From Actinoallomurus sp963850195 (lineage in GTDB: Bacteria > Actinomycetota > Actinomycetes > Streptosporangiales > Streptosporangiaceae), in the NCBI GenBank assembly GCA_963850195.1, contig CAWKKD010000005.1, forward strand, positions 1,984,001-2,048,000: a DNA stretch of 64,000 bases, in the 5' to 3' direction. Within the stretch, counting starts at the first letter, position 1, and every line of letters starts with the position of its first letter. Of this stretch, positions 24,787 through 39,065 are shown in pieces. The notes under the pieces are model-generated. The model saw only the letters and a list, made by a program, of their open reading frames with translations, did no database searches and was not told the origin of the DNA. A program made the position numbers and the translations under genes.

Positions 24787-24978
24787 TCAGCGCGCGAAGC
24801 GCTCGTCCAGGCCCTCGCGCATGTCCTCCGGCAATTCGTGGCCGCCGGCCTTGATGCGGTCGAGGAAGTTCTTCCACGCGTTCACGCTGAAGAACAGCTT
24901 GGGACCGTCGGGGTCTTTGCTGTCGCGAACCGCGATGACGCGCTCGCCCCGTCCCTTTTCGGACGCGTCGGACACCAC
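24787..24978 (-). CDS. DUF397 domain protein
   Basis: 63 aa: RVIAVRDSKDPDGPKLFFSVNAWKNFLDRI matches the DUF397 core (VRDSKDPDGP...AW..F). Such proteins are abundant in actinomycetes and usually pair with an XRE-family regulator, forming Streptomyces BldB/AbaA-like or antitoxin-like modules; here no HTH partner is adjacent. GTG start. Orphan member. Confidence 0.85.
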   Translation of the reverse strand: MVSDASEKGRGERVIAVRDSKDPDGPKLFFSVNAWKNFLDRIKAGGHELPEDMREGLDERFAR

Positions 24979-25110
24979 GCACCTCTTGTTCTACGAATCT
25001 TCGAACCTGCGGACCCGGTCAAGGCCAACCGTCCAAACGGTAGCAGGAGGCACCCGGCCCGGTAGTCCCGTTCGGCACTCCGATCCGCGCCCGTGGCCAC
25101 AATGAACACC

Positions 25111-25440
25111 ATGAACATCGTGCGTTCCGGCTCCCTGTTCGTCCTTGCCGCGGTCGCCGAGATCGGCGGTGCCTGGCTGATATGGCAGGCCGTCCGCGAA
25201 CACCGGGGAACCCTCTTCGCCGGGGCCGGCATCGTCGCGCTCGCCGTGTACGGCTTCGTGGCGACCCTCCAGCCGGACTCGCACTTCGGCCGCATCCTCG
25301 CCGCATACGGGGGCGTCTTCGTGGCCGGCTCGCTGGCCTGGGGGATGTTCGTCGACGGCTTCCGCCCGGACCGCTTCGACCTCCTCGGCGCCGCCTGCTG
25401 CCTCGTAGGGGTGGCGATCATCATGTACGCCCCCCGCTGA
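25111..25440 (+). CDS. YnfA-family (UPF0060) membrane protein
   Basis: 109 aa with four predicted helices. FVLAAVAEIGGAWLIWQAVR, YGFVATLQPDSHFGRILAAYGGVFV and DLLGAACCLVGVAIIMYAPR are diagnostic of UPF0060, a small DMT-superfamily group of unknown transport role. ATG 25111 puts the N-terminus in line with homologues; ATG 25102 or GTG 25093 are alternatives. Confidence 0.9.
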   Translation: MNIVRSGSLFVLAAVAEIGGAWLIWQAVREHRGTLFAGAGIVALAVYGFVATLQPDSHFGRILAAYGGVFVAGSLAWGMFVDGFRPDRFDLLGAACCLVGVAIIMYAPR

Positions 25441-25457
25441 CCATCCCGAGAAACAAG

Positions 25458-25487
25458 AAAGGCCCCTCGCCGAAGCGGGGGGCCATT
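25458..25487. terminator. Bidirectional terminator between ynfA-type gene and rRNA operon
   Basis: GGCCCC-t-CGC-CGAA-GCG-g-GGGGCC hairpin flanked by AAA upstream and ATTT downstream, so it has T tracts on both strands. It ends the UPF0060 gene and is a second barrier for read-through from the rRNA operon. Confidence 0.8.
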
Positions 25488-25514
25488 TCTTAAAATGGGT
25501 GATGCTGTGAAACG

Positions 25515-25548
25515 AGGAAAGGCCCACCGTTTCGGGTGGGCCTTTCCT
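25515..25548 (-). terminator. rRNA operon terminator
   Basis: A perfect 14-bp stem (AGGAAAGGCCCACC / GGTGGGCCTTTCCT) with a 6-nt loop lies 13 nt beyond the 5S 3' end on the minus strand. The stem is strong and its 3' arm is T-rich in both directions. Confidence 0.9.
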
Positions 25549-25561
25549 ATCTATGTAAGTG

Positions 25562-25678
25562 TCCGGCGGTGTCCTACTCTCCCACACCGTCCCCGGTGCA
25601 GTACCATCGGCGCTGAAGGGCTTAACTTCCGGGTTCGGGATGGGACCGGGTGTTTCCCCTTCGCTATGACCACCGAAA
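25562..25678 (-). rRNA. 5S ribosomal RNA
   Basis: About 117 nt on the minus strand. Recognised by the TTCGGTGGTCATAGCGAAGG 5' end and GAACCCGGAAGTTAAG core, ending near GGACACCGCCGG. It is third in the operon, 85 nt after 23S. Confidence 0.96.
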
Positions 25679-25763
25679 CGCCCTATGGGATCTCCGGCAG
25701 AACTCTGGTTCCCGGCCGTGTCCCGGGAACCGCACAGTGAACGCGAGCAAACGCAGTAGGTTT

Positions 25764-30905
<5,142 letters not shown>

Positions 30906-31045
30906 GGTCAAACGACGAACCAACCGAAGTCGGCCCGCCAAACCTGTTACAGAAAAAATCCCAGCAAGAATCATATCTTGCCAAAAAGGAATCCAAAACC
31001 AGTCAAAAAACGACCAGTCGAGGACCTATAAGGCACTGGCTTTTA

Positions 31046-31065
31046 GCACACTGTTGAGTTCTCAA
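31046..31065 (-). promoter_or_regulatory. rRNA leader processing/antitermination box
   Basis: Minus strand TTGAGAACTCAACAGTGTGC, the motif conserved in actinobacterial rRNA leaders and paralleled in the 16S-23S spacer. It lies about 150 nt upstream of 16S. Confidence 0.7.
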
Positions 31066-31120
31066 GAAACGGACGCCATCTTCGAAGATCCTCGCGGACC
31101 CCCTCCGGGGCAACCCCTCT

Positions 31121-31148
31121 AACTTACCACCTTCCCGCTCGAAGTCAA
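31121..31148 (-). promoter_or_regulatory. rRNA operon promoter (proximal)
   Basis: Minus strand TTGACT (31148-31143), 16-nt spacer, TAAGTT (31126-31121). Followed by a GC-rich start region about 210 nt upstream of 16S. It matches the usual actinomycete rrn promoter form. Confidence 0.75.
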
Positions 31149-31407
31149 GTCCGGATCGAGATCCAGGCTGTCTTTCGTGGGGGAAGACGGTCCCCGGTGT
31201 TCATGATCGCGACCGGTTACCGGTTTTGATCTTATCCCACCGAGTCACCCGCTTGGGCCGGCCACCGCTTTCGCGATGTCCTGCATCCCTTCTTCCGGGA
31301 GACCCACACTCTACCGTCTGATCCGAATGGTTCGAACCAGTCGCTCGAGTGCGGTTCCCCGTGGTCAGGGCCACCTTGCGGTGTCCCGTTCCCCTGGGGC
31401 GAGGAGA

Positions 31408-31436
31408 ACATTACGTGCGACCCGGGCAAGGGTCAA
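31408..31436 (-). promoter_or_regulatory. rRNA operon promoter (distal)
   Basis: Minus strand TTGACC (31436-31431), 17-nt spacer, TAATGT (31413-31408): a near-consensus vegetative promoter about 500 nt upstream of 16S. Tandem promoters are normal for rrn operons. The rest of 30906-31726 contains no supported gene. Confidence 0.7.
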
Positions 31437-31726
31437 ATCGGGGTCCGGACCGCGAATTCGGGGTGGCCGCACGGCGTACGGGAGTGCCCGCGGGCAGCCG
31501 TCTCCGACCGTCCCCCCGGGCCGCCGAATGCCGCGAAGCGCGCCAAAGCAACGGGACTACCGCGACACAATTTGCGGACGCCACGAAATGCCGCTTCCCG
31601 GGAATAGCCGCCTTTGACCGCCGCGAACAGCGATGTCTCCATCCGCGCGCGCTCCGCCGGTCGTACGCTCGCCTGACACCGAGACACCTGCTCCATGCAG
31701 GCCGTCGACCTCGAGGAGCGGACACG

Positions 31727-32296
31727 ATGACGGAGACGGACGCCGGCCGGGCGCCGGTGCACAGGCTTCGCGAAGTTCACGTCTACGGCAATTCCTTCAT
31801 CGACGTCTTCGACGACGAGGTGGCGTTCGCCGACGAAACTCGCGGCCGATATCTGCGGATCGTTCACGCCGGCGGGCACGGCGGCGGCGTCGTCGTGCTG
31901 CCCGTGCACAACGGCACGGTCGGCATGGTCCGGACGTACCGGTACCCGGCAGGCGCGTGGGAGTGGGGCCTGCCGCGCGGCTTCGCCAGTGACGCCGATC
32001 CGTTCAACACGGCGCGGAGCGAACTCCGGGAGGAGCTCGGCGTCGTACCGCTGGAGCTCCGGCGCGTCGGCGCCTTCAGCGCGGACTCCGGACTGTTCGC
32101 GAGCCGCGTGACGGTCGTCCTGGCGATCATCGGCGACGCCTCAGGGCGCCCGGAGGACGTTCGCGAGATCGACGCCACCCGCTGGGTGCCGATCGAGGAA
32201 TTGTGGTCCCTGGTGGCCGAGGAGGGCTTCGAGGACGGGATGACCCTCGCGGCGCTGGCCCTCGTACGGGCGACCGGGGCACTTTCCGATCAGTAG
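31727..32296 (+). CDS. Nudix hydrolase (ADP-ribose pyrophosphatase-like)
   Basis: 189 aa. Nudix box GFASDADPFNTARSELREEL at about residues 84-103; the first box Glu is Asp and the usual Arg is Ser, but the catalytic REELG core is intact. YRYPAGAWEWGLPRGF upstream is typical of the ADP-sugar pyrophosphatase group. ATG preceded by GAGGAG at 7 nt. Divergent from the rRNA operon. Confidence 0.88.
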   Translation: MTETDAGRAPVHRLREVHVYGNSFIDVFDDEVAFADETRGRYLRIVHAGGHGGGVVVLPVHNGTVGMVRTYRYPAGAWEWGLPRGFASDADPFNTARSELREELGVVPLELRRVGAFSADSGLFASRVTVVLAIIGDASGRPEDVREIDATRWVPIEELWSLVAEEGFEDGMTLAALALVRATGALSDQ

Positions 32297-32308
32297 GCGG
32301 AAATGCGA

Positions 32309-32350
32309 AGAGGCCCTCCCGGAGATCATCTCCGGGAGGGCCTCTCCCTT
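32309..32350. terminator. Strong bidirectional terminator
   Basis: 17-bp perfect stem (arms 32309-32325 and 32329-32345) with a 3-nt loop, then CCCTTT. It separates the Nudix gene from the convergent tRNA-fMet gene and can serve both. Confidence 0.88.
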
Positions 32351-32427
32351 TGGTAGCGGGGGCAGGATTTGAACCTGCGACCTCTGGGTTATGAGCCCAG
32401 CGAGCTACCGAACTGCTCCACCCCGCG
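32351..32427 (-). tRNA. Initiator tRNA-fMet (CAT)
   Basis: 77 nt including encoded CCA. Initiator features: first base C1 mismatched with T72, and three consecutive G:C pairs at the base of the anticodon stem (CTGGG-CTCATAA-CCCAG). The T-arm is GGTTCAAATCC. The anticodon is CAT. Confidence 0.97.
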
Positions 32428-32442
32428 TTGCGGTGTGCCCTA

Positions 32443-32472
32443 ACTCTATGGGGAGTCGCGGGCACTGTGCAA
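32443..32472 (-). promoter_or_regulatory. Promoter of tRNA-fMet
   Basis: Minus strand TTGCAC (32472-32467), 18-nt spacer, TAGAGT (32448-32443); the start would be about 9 nt upstream of the mature tRNA 5' end. Confidence 0.6.
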
Positions 32473-32482
32473 ATCGAATGCC

Positions 32483-35374
32483 CTAGCCGCTTGGTTTGGG
32501 CGTGGGTTTCGTACTCGGAGTCGTCCCCGGTGCCGGGGTGGCCGGCGGCTGTGATTTGCCCTGATTCTGCAGCTTGGCGAGCTGGTCGAGGGCGGACTTG
32601 AGCTGTTTCTGCGCCTCTCCGTAGGCCGTCCAGTCGCCCTTCGCGAGGGCGTTCTGGCCATCGGAGTAGGCGCGGTCCGCCGCGTCGATCGCCGCGCGTA
32701 CGTCCTCGTTGGCTTGCAGCGGTGGACCGGTCGGCGTCGAGATCCCGCCGCCCTTGAGGACCTGGTTGAGCGCGTCGTCGAGGGTCGCGCCGAACCCGAT
32801 GTCGTTGCCGTACGACACGAGGACCCGTTTCAGCAGCGGGTACGAACCGCCCCCGGAGTTGGCCTGGAGGTACACGGGTTCGACGTACAAGAAGCCTCCA
32901 CCGAACGGCAGCGTCAGAAGGTTTCCGCTCACCGTCCTCGACCCCGGACCGCGGAGCAGCGTCAGCTGCTGGGACACGGTCGGGTTGTTCTCGAAGGTGT
33001 TCTGGACCTGCTGGGGCCCAGGTGTCACCTGGCTACGCGGCACTTGGAGGATACGTATCCGGCCGTACGTCGGGCTGGTCGGCACGCTGTCGACGGCCAT
33101 GAAGGCCGTGAGATTGGTGACCTTGCCTCTCGGGATGAACGTCGAGGTCAGCGCGAAGCCGGGCGCGGTCTGCTCGGGCATCTTTACGCTGAGGTAGTAG
33201 GGCGGCTCGACCGTGCCCTCACCGGTCGGGTCGTTGGGCACCTGCCAGAAGTCCTGGCCGCCGTAGAAGGCCTGCGGGTTCTGTACGTGGTAGCGGGACA
33301 GGACGCCCCTCTGGACCTTGAAGAGGTCCTCCGGGTAGCGCAGGTGCGCCAGCAGATGCGCGGGGATGGCCGAGCGCGGCTGCACGGTACCCGGGAAGGC
33401 CTTCATCCACGTCTTCAGGACCGGATCGGTGGGATCCCAGGCGTAGAGCCGTACGGTGCCGTTGTAGGCGTCGACGGTGGCCTTCACCGAGTTGCGGATG
33501 TAGTTGATCTGGTCGCCGCTCTGCGCCGCGACCGAGACCCGGCTCTCGGTATTCGTGTCCCGTGTGACGTCGCCGAGGCTGGTGCGCTGGGAGTACGGGT
33601 ACTCGGCCGCGGTCGTGTAGCCGTCGACGATCCACTGGATCCGGCCGTCGACGACCGCCGGATACGGGTTGCCGTCGACCTTCAGCCACGGCGCGGCCTT
33701 CTGCACGCGCTGGCGGGGCGTCCGGTCGTACAGGATCCGCGAGTCGGAGCCGATCGCCCCGGAAAGCAGGAGGTTCTTCTCCTTGAACCGCAGTGCGTAG
33801 AGCGTGCGGTTGAAGAGCGATCCGACCGAGACTCCGCCCTTGCCGTCATAGGAGCTGTTGTGCTGGCCCGTTGGGCTCTTGTCATCCGGGTAGTCGAGCT
33901 CGCGGTCGCGCGAGCCGCCGACGATCGAGTACGAGGACGAGCGCTCGCCGAAGTAGACGCGCGGCTGGTTGATGCCCAGGTTGCCGGTCGGCGGGATGTC
34001 CTTCTCCGTGAAGTCGGGCGCGCCCTGCGCGTCGACCTGGTTGCCGGGCGCCGCGACGACGCCGTAGCCGTGCGTGTAGACGAGGTGGCTGTTGATCCAG
34101 TTGTTCTGGCCGGCGGGCGCCCCGTCGATCTCACGTACGGCCACGACCGTGTCCCGCAGCACACCGCCCTCGGCCGGGTAGCGGTCGATGTCGAGCGGGT
34201 TGGGGAACTTGTAGAAGCCCTTGATCTGCTGGAGCTGCTGGTACGTCGGCGAGACCACGGCCGGATCGAGCAGGCGGACGTTCGGGAGGGTCGAGGTCTC
34301 CTTCTTCGCCTGGTCCGGGGAGAGCTTGGTGTTCGGGACGTAGTCGGTGACGTTCGTGCCGGCCACGCCGTACGCCTGCCGGGTGGCGGTGATGTTGCGG
34401 CCGATGAACTTCGATTCCTTGTCGACCTCGTTCGGCTTGACCTGGAACGTCTGGATCAGCAGCGGGTAGACCCCGCCGATCAGGATCGCCGACAGGACGA
34501 GCAGGCCGAAGGCCATGCCGGGCAGCATCGCGCCGCGGCGTACGAGGGTGGCGAAGAACATCAGCGCGCAGATCAGCGCGATGACGGCGAGGATGGTCTT
34601 GGCGGGCAGCACCGCGTTGACGTCGGTGTAGGACGGACCGGTCACCACGCCACGTTCGGAATGTGCCAGGCCCCAACGGTCGAACCAGTACGCGACCGCT
34701 TTGAGCAGTACGAACACCCCGAAGAGCACCGAAAGGTGCGCACGCGTGCCGGAGCCGACCTTCTCCCCCGCGCCCTGCACGCGGAGCCCGCCGTACAGGT
34801 AGTGCACGATCAGCGCCGCGATGAACGACAGCACCACCGTCGTGAACAGGAACCCCAGCACCAGCCGCAGCAGCGGGTAGGTGAACACGAAGAACGAGAT
34901 GTCCTTGTGGAACTGGGGGTCCTTGATCCCGAACGGCTGCCGGTTGAAGAACGCCAGCCAGATCCGCCACTGACCGGAGGTCGCCGAGGCGGTGAGCAGC
35001 CCGATCAGCCCCAGCAGCGCGATCACGATCAGCCGCCGGTGCGGGTCGATCACGGCTCGGTAGCGCTCGAGGCTCTGCTGCTCCACCGATGAGGGCCGGT
35101 ACGCCGGCCGCAGCCGGTAGGCCGTCACGATGTTCACGCCCAGGACCAGGACCATCAGCAGGCCGCCGCCGAGGAACAGCAGCGCACGCGTGGTGAGCTG
35201 TGTCGTGTAGACGGAGGAGAAGCCCAGCGAGCGGTACCAGAGCATGTCTGTCCACACCGCAGTGAAGGCCAGGAAGAGCGCGACGAGGATCACGAGGACC
35301 ACGATCACGGGCACGAGCAACCGTGATCGGCCTCCACGGATGCGGTCGCCAAAGCCTGAGCTCCGGAAGGTCAC
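32483..35374 (-). CDS. UPF0182-family large membrane protein
   Basis: 963 aa. Seven predicted N-terminal helices (for example LLVPVIVVLVILVALFLAF, LIVIALLGLIGLLTASATSG) precede a large extracytoplasmic domain (about residues 330-880) and a Pro/Thr-rich disordered tail ending KPTPKPSG. The family (COG1615) is conserved across Actinobacteria and its function is unsettled. GTG start. It has the order UPF0182, PPA1309, S16-PDZ, metalloprotease seen in mycobacteria around Rv3193c-Rv3195. Confidence 0.92.
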   Translation of the reverse strand: MTFRSSGFGDRIRGGRSRLLVPVIVVLVILVALFLAFTAVWTDMLWYRSLGFSSVYTTQLTTRALLFLGGGLLMVLVLGVNIVTAYRLRPAYRPSSVEQQSLERYRAVIDPHRRLIVIALLGLIGLLTASATSGQWRIWLAFFNRQPFGIKDPQFHKDISFFVFTYPLLRLVLGFLFTTVVLSFIAALIVHYLYGGLRVQGAGEKVGSGTRAHLSVLFGVFVLLKAVAYWFDRWGLAHSERGVVTGPSYTDVNAVLPAKTILAVIALICALMFFATLVRRGAMLPGMAFGLLVLSAILIGGVYPLLIQTFQVKPNEVDKESKFIGRNITATRQAYGVAGTNVTDYVPNTKLSPDQAKKETSTLPNVRLLDPAVVSPTYQQLQQIKGFYKFPNPLDIDRYPAEGGVLRDTVVAVREIDGAPAGQNNWINSHLVYTHGYGVVAAPGNQVDAQGAPDFTEKDIPPTGNLGINQPRVYFGERSSSYSIVGGSRDRELDYPDDKSPTGQHNSSYDGKGGVSVGSLFNRTLYALRFKEKNLLLSGAIGSDSRILYDRTPRQRVQKAAPWLKVDGNPYPAVVDGRIQWIVDGYTTAAEYPYSQRTSLGDVTRDTNTESRVSVAAQSGDQINYIRNSVKATVDAYNGTVRLYAWDPTDPVLKTWMKAFPGTVQPRSAIPAHLLAHLRYPEDLFKVQRGVLSRYHVQNPQAFYGGQDFWQVPNDPTGEGTVEPPYYLSVKMPEQTAPGFALTSTFIPRGKVTNLTAFMAVDSVPTSPTYGRIRILQVPRSQVTPGPQQVQNTFENNPTVSQQLTLLRGPGSRTVSGNLLTLPFGGGFLYVEPVYLQANSGGGSYPLLKRVLVSYGNDIGFGATLDDALNQVLKGGGISTPTGPPLQANEDVRAAIDAADRAYSDGQNALAKGDWTAYGEAQKQLKSALDQLAKLQNQGKSQPPATPAPGTTPSTKPTPKPSG

Positions 35375-35491
35375 GACCGTCCCCCTTCGCCGGGTGTCTG
35401 TGAAGGCAACTTATCGAGCCCCCGCCGGGTTCCCGCTTCCGGTGCCCACCTGAGATCAAAAAGCCGTCGCCGGCGATGGAAAACTAGGCGG

Positions 35492-35989
35492 ATGACCCGA
35501 CTCGAACAGCTCGTGCTCGACCTCGAACGCCACGCCGCGGGCGGCGGCTGGGACGCGGCCCCTCGACTGTATGCGCTGGTCGAGGCTCCTGAGCTGCACG
35601 AACACGAGCCGGAACTCGCCCAGCAACTCGGCGTTCCGAACGAACCCGAGCGGATCGCGGCCCTCGAACAGCCTCAGCTGCCCACAGATCGCCCGATCGA
35701 GGACGTCCTCCTCGGAATCGAATGGCCGGAACGGGTCGACGGCTGCGCGCTCGTGATCGAGCGCATCATGCTGCCCGAGACCGAGAAGGAGGTTCCGGAG
35801 AAGGACGTGGCGGCCTGGGCCGGCGAGCATCCCGAGCGCGAGGACGTACGCCTCGTCGTCGGAGTGCTCCGCGACGGCTCCCGCCACTCGGCGATGCGGC
35901 TGCGCGGCCACGACAGCGACGATCAGGTACTGACCGGCCCCGACCTGCTGCCGGGCCTGTCCGAGGCGCTCGCCTCCACCCTCACCTGA
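35492..35989 (+). CDS. PPA1309-family conserved protein
   Basis: 165 aa, acidic and soluble. DVLLGIEWPERVDGCALVIE, VRLVVGVLRDGSRHSAMRLR and LLPGLSEALASTL are the conserved blocks of this actinobacterial family of unknown function. Divergent from UPF0182, convergent with the S16-PDZ gene, 12 nt apart. Confidence 0.85.
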   Translation: MTRLEQLVLDLERHAAGGGWDAAPRLYALVEAPELHEHEPELAQQLGVPNEPERIAALEQPQLPTDRPIEDVLLGIEWPERVDGCALVIERIMLPETEKEVPEKDVAAWAGEHPEREDVRLVVGVLRDGSRHSAMRLRGHDSDDQVLTGPDLLPGLSEALASTLT

Positions 35990-36001
35990 CCCGGCGGGGC
36001 G

Positions 36002-37063
36002 TCAGCGGGGGCAGGCGGGGACGGGGCCGTGTCCGGCGATCAGGTCGGACAGGGCGCCCAGGGCGCCGTGCATGTTGTCGACGCGTACGAGCCGCAGCCC
36101 CTTGGGCGCGGTGGCGACGGCGTCGGCGCAGTTCTTGGTGGGGGTCAGGAAGACCGTGGCGCCGGCCTCACGCGCGGCGACCATCTTCTGCTGGATGCCG
36201 CCGATCGGGCCGACCTCGCCCTCGGGGCTGATCGTGCCGGTTCCGGCGACGAAGCGGCCGCCCGTGATGTTCTGCGGGGTCAGCTTGTCGTAGATGCCCA
36301 GGGAGAACATCAGCCCGGCGCTCGGGCCGCCGACGTCGCCGACGCTGATCTTGACCGTGACGGGCGACTGGAACCTCTCCCGCAGGACCACGCCGACCAC
36401 CGGACGGCCCGCCGTACCGGCCGCCTTGTCGGTGGAGGCGACCGTACGTACGTCGACCTGGGCGTCCTTGCCCCCGCGGCGTACCGTGAACTTCACCGTG
36501 TCGCCCGGCTTGTGTGCGCCGACGGCGGCGCTGACCTCGGGCACCTTGGTGAGCTTCTTGCCGTCGATGGCGGTGATCGTGTCGCCGGGCTTCAGGTGGC
36601 CGTCGGCGGGCATGCCCTTCTGCACCGAGTCGACGGAGACGATCGTCGCGGTGGGGATGTGCAGCTCGTGCAGGGCCGCCGCGGTGGCGGCCTCCTGGGA
36701 GTCGGTCATCTCCTGGGTGTTCTGCTGCTCGACCTGCTTGGTCGGCTCGTTCTTCGGGAAGATCGTTTCTTCCGGGACGACCGAGACGTTCGGGTCGACC
36801 CAGCCGCGGAGCGCGGTCAGCAGGTCGATGCGGTTGCCCGGTCCGCCCTGGTAGGCGACGGTCACGAAGTTGAGGTTGCCCTCGGTGGGGTAGATCTTGG
36901 CCCCGGTGATCTGGATCAGCGGTGTCTTGCCGAGCTGCCCGAGAGTGTTGGTCGTGGGCCCGGGCCGCAACGCGACGTACGGCACGGGCAGGACCGCGCC
37001 GACCGCGCCCAGCACGAGAATGAGCAGGCCGACGACGAGCAAGGTGGCAGCACGACGGGACAT
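36002..37063 (-). CDS. Membrane-anchored PDZ domain / Lon-like S16 protease
   Basis: 353 aa. One N-terminal transmembrane helix (ATLLVVGLLILVLGAVGAVL), a PDZ domain (about 140-215, MPADGHLKPGDTITAIDGKK) and a Lon-type C-terminal domain with catalytic Ser248 (GGPSAGLMF) and Lys293 (GGIQQKMVAA). The active site faces the cell exterior. ATG at 37063 fits the start of the signal-anchor. It belongs to the Rv3194c-like family next to UPF0182; substrates are unknown. Confidence 0.9.
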   Translation of the reverse strand: MSRRAATLLVVGLLILVLGAVGAVLPVPYVALRPGPTTNTLGQLGKTPLIQITGAKIYPTEGNLNFVTVAYQGGPGNRIDLLTALRGWVDPNVSVVPEETIFPKNEPTKQVEQQNTQEMTDSQEAATAAALHELHIPTATIVSVDSVQKGMPADGHLKPGDTITAIDGKKLTKVPEVSAAVGAHKPGDTVKFTVRRGGKDAQVDVRTVASTDKAAGTAGRPVVGVVLRERFQSPVTVKISVGDVGGPSAGLMFSLGIYDKLTPQNITGGRFVAGTGTISPEGEVGPIGGIQQKMVAAREAGATVFLTPTKNCADAVATAPKGLRLVRVDNMHGALGALSDLIAGHGPVPACPR

Positions 37064-37073
37064 GGCCGGAAGC

Positions 37074-37268
37074 CTACGCGGTCGACCGGTCACTCCGTCG
37101 CGGCGTCTCCTCCTCCTCTTTCGCACCGAGCGCGTCGAGGAAGCTGCGGAAGTACTCCACCTCTTCGAAGGACCGTCGTATACGGGGTCGTCGACCCCAC
37201 AGAGTCACGACCGCTCCCGCGAGCAGCGCGACGGCTACGGGGACGACCCACCACGCCAAGATCGACAT
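37074..37268 (-). CDS. Small membrane protein upstream of the S16 protease
   Basis: 64 aa: one helix (MSILAWWVVPVAVALLAGAVVTLW by hydrophobicity) then a charged cytoplasmic tail (EEVEYFRSFLDALGAKEEEE). ATG with AGGTGG upstream. It ends 10 nt before the protease gene, so the two are co-transcribed. Unknown role, perhaps an accessory to the protease. Confidence 0.75.
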   Translation of the reverse strand: MSILAWWVVPVAVALLAGAVVTLWGRRPRIRRSFEEVEYFRSFLDALGAKEEEETPRRSDRSTA

Positions 37269-37325
37269 GTGCGCCACCTCACGTGAACCGGACACCTTTA
37301 ATGTAACCGGTACACGCGTGACGAA

Positions 37326-37748
37326 TCAGTCAGCGCCGACCCATTCTTCGTCACCATCGGTGAACAGCTGGTGCTTCCAGATCGGCACCTGCGCCTTGAG
37401 GTCGTCGATGAGCTGCCGGCAGGCCTCGAACGCCTCGTCCCGGTGGGGGCCCGCGGCGGCCACGGCGACCGCGATGTCGCCGACGGCCAGGTCACCCACC
37501 CGGTGAACGGCGGCGAGGGCGCGTACGCCGTGCTCGGCCGCGACCTTCTCCATCACCGTGCGCAGCGCGTCCACGGCGTCGGGATGGGCCGAGTAGGACA
37601 GCAGGGTGACGGCACGCCGGTGATCCTCGTCACGCACCGTGCCGACGAACACCGCCGTGCCACCGGAACCCCGGTCCGCGACGGCGCTGAACACCTCGTC
37701 GACGGACAGCGGGGTGGTACGGAGCTCGGCGAGCCGGATCGCGTTCAC
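37326..37748 (-). CDS. moaE: Molybdopterin synthase catalytic subunit MoaE
   Basis: 140 aa; transfers sulfur from MoaD to cyclic pyranopterin in molybdenum cofactor synthesis. GGTAVFVGTVRDEDHRRAV, HRVGDLAVGDIAVAVAAAG, HRDEAFEACRQLIDDLKAQV and PIWKHQLF (catalytic Lys) are diagnostic. GTG at 37748 without Shine-Dalgarno. moaD and other mo genes are not adjacent. Confidence 0.93.
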   Translation of the reverse strand: MNAIRLAELRTTPLSVDEVFSAVADRGSGGTAVFVGTVRDEDHRRAVTLLSYSAHPDAVDALRTVMEKVAAEHGVRALAAVHRVGDLAVGDIAVAVAAAGPHRDEAFEACRQLIDDLKAQVPIWKHQLFTDGDEEWVGAD

Positions 37749-37755
37749 CCCACGA

Positions 37756-37761
37756 ACGCTA
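37756..37761 (-). promoter_or_regulatory. Candidate -10 of a leaderless moaE promoter
   Basis: Minus strand TAGCGT, 7 nt before the GTG start of moaE, with no ribosome-binding site between. Confidence 0.4.
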
Positions 37762-37891
37762 CCCGTTACTCGAACACCGTCCGATCCCGTACGACACCGA
37801 CCCTGCGAGCACGCCAAGGCCCGCCGGGCCGCAGGTGCGAGGCCTCGACGCTGAACCCCGTCGCATCCGCGAGAGGGCGAAATCCGCTCGC

Positions 37892-38995
37892 TCAGCCGCG
37901 CCGCTTGCGGCGGGCGCGGCGGACGATCGCGGCGGTGCCGATGACGGCCACGGTGGCGCCCGCGGCGGTCGCCATGGTCGCCTCCTTGCGCGCCAGGCGC
38001 CGTCCGACGACCGCGTGCCGCCCTGCGACCTCCTCCAGGAGGGCCGTGAGCGTTTCGGTGTTGTCGTAGGTGGGCTTCCAACCGGCCTCGCGCAGCGAGG
38101 CGCAGTCGGCGACCCAGGGATAGACGACGTAGTGCAGGTCGGTGGCCGGCGCGGGCGTCACACCGATGCGGTGCAGGCGCTGCGCCGTGCCGAACGTGAT
38201 CGCCGCGGGCAGCTCGAACCTGCGCCGGCCGGTGATCTCCTCGACCTGTTCGGGCAGCAGCCAACCCTCGCAGCCGACCGCGATCTTGCCGGAGACGTCG
38301 CCGGTGACGGCGAGCTCCAGCGCTCCGATCAGGTCGTCGACGTGGCAGAACTGCCAGCGCTGCGCGCAGCCCTTGACCGTGAGCAGGCGCGGCGCCTCGA
38401 AATGGCGGGTGACGACGGTGTCGATCCCCGGGCCGACCAGGGCGGCGGGCCGCAGGACCGTGACCTCCATGCCGGGGTGTGCCACCGGCGCCATCGCCGC
38501 CAGCTCCTCGATCTCCAGCATGTCGCCGACGATGCCGTCGTCGGGCTCGGCGGCCAGCGGCGCGTCCTCGGGCAGGGGTACGGGGTTCCCGGCCTGCGCG
38601 CCGTAGACCATCGCGCTGGTCACCAGGACCACGCGCCGCACGCGTACGGCCGCGGCGGCGAGGATCACCGTCTGCGCGCCGCGGACGTTGTACGCCCGGC
38701 GCTCGCGGTGGTCGGTGTCCGGTGACTGGTCGACGTCGAGGTGGACGATCACGTCGACGTCGGAAATGCGGCTGGTGAGTTGCGGATCGCGGATGTCGAC
38801 GACGCGCCAGGTGACTCCCGGTACGTCCCCGCGATGCTCATCGAGAGCGATGACCTTCTTGATCGCCCCCGAGTCCGCCAGCCGTGCGACGAGCGCACGC
38901 CCCAGGCCGTCGGCCGCCCCCGTGACGGCTACGACCGGGCCCGCGCTACGCCGTTGGCGAACCTGTCCTGTACTCAAGTCTCGCGAGCCTCCCAT
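37892..38995 (-). CDS. Extended SDR / NAD-dependent epimerase-dehydratase family protein
   Basis: 367 aa. Rossmann loop VVAVTGAADGLGRALVARL at about residues 21-39, then VDIRD, SAMVYG and a C-terminal hydrophobic segment (MATAAGATVAVIGTAAIV) followed by RRARRKRRG, suggesting membrane association. The YxxxK catalytic pair is not obvious: the SAMVYG Tyr is not followed by a family lysine where expected. ATG start at 38995. Substrate unknown. Confidence 0.8.
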   Translation of the reverse strand: MGGSRDLSTGQVRQRRSAGPVVAVTGAADGLGRALVARLADSGAIKKVIALDEHRGDVPGVTWRVVDIRDPQLTSRISDVDVIVHLDVDQSPDTDHRERRAYNVRGAQTVILAAAAVRVRRVVLVTSAMVYGAQAGNPVPLPEDAPLAAEPDDGIVGDMLEIEELAAMAPVAHPGMEVTVLRPAALVGPGIDTVVTRHFEAPRLLTVKGCAQRWQFCHVDDLIGALELAVTGDVSGKIAVGCEGWLLPEQVEEITGRRRFELPAAITFGTAQRLHRIGVTPAPATDLHYVVYPWVADCASLREAGWKPTYDNTETLTALLEEVAGRHAVVGRRLARKEATMATAAGATVAVIGTAAIVRRARRKRRG

Positions 38996-39065
38996 CGCAC
39001 GCCCCCGGGCTGCGACCGGCTAACGTGAAGGTTGTGACCTATTCATCCTGCCCGAGGTAGAGCCT

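Noticed and set aside
32714..35092. 792-residue plus-strand frame opposite UPF0182
   Set aside because: Antisense shadow of a clear family member; no domain or ribosome site.
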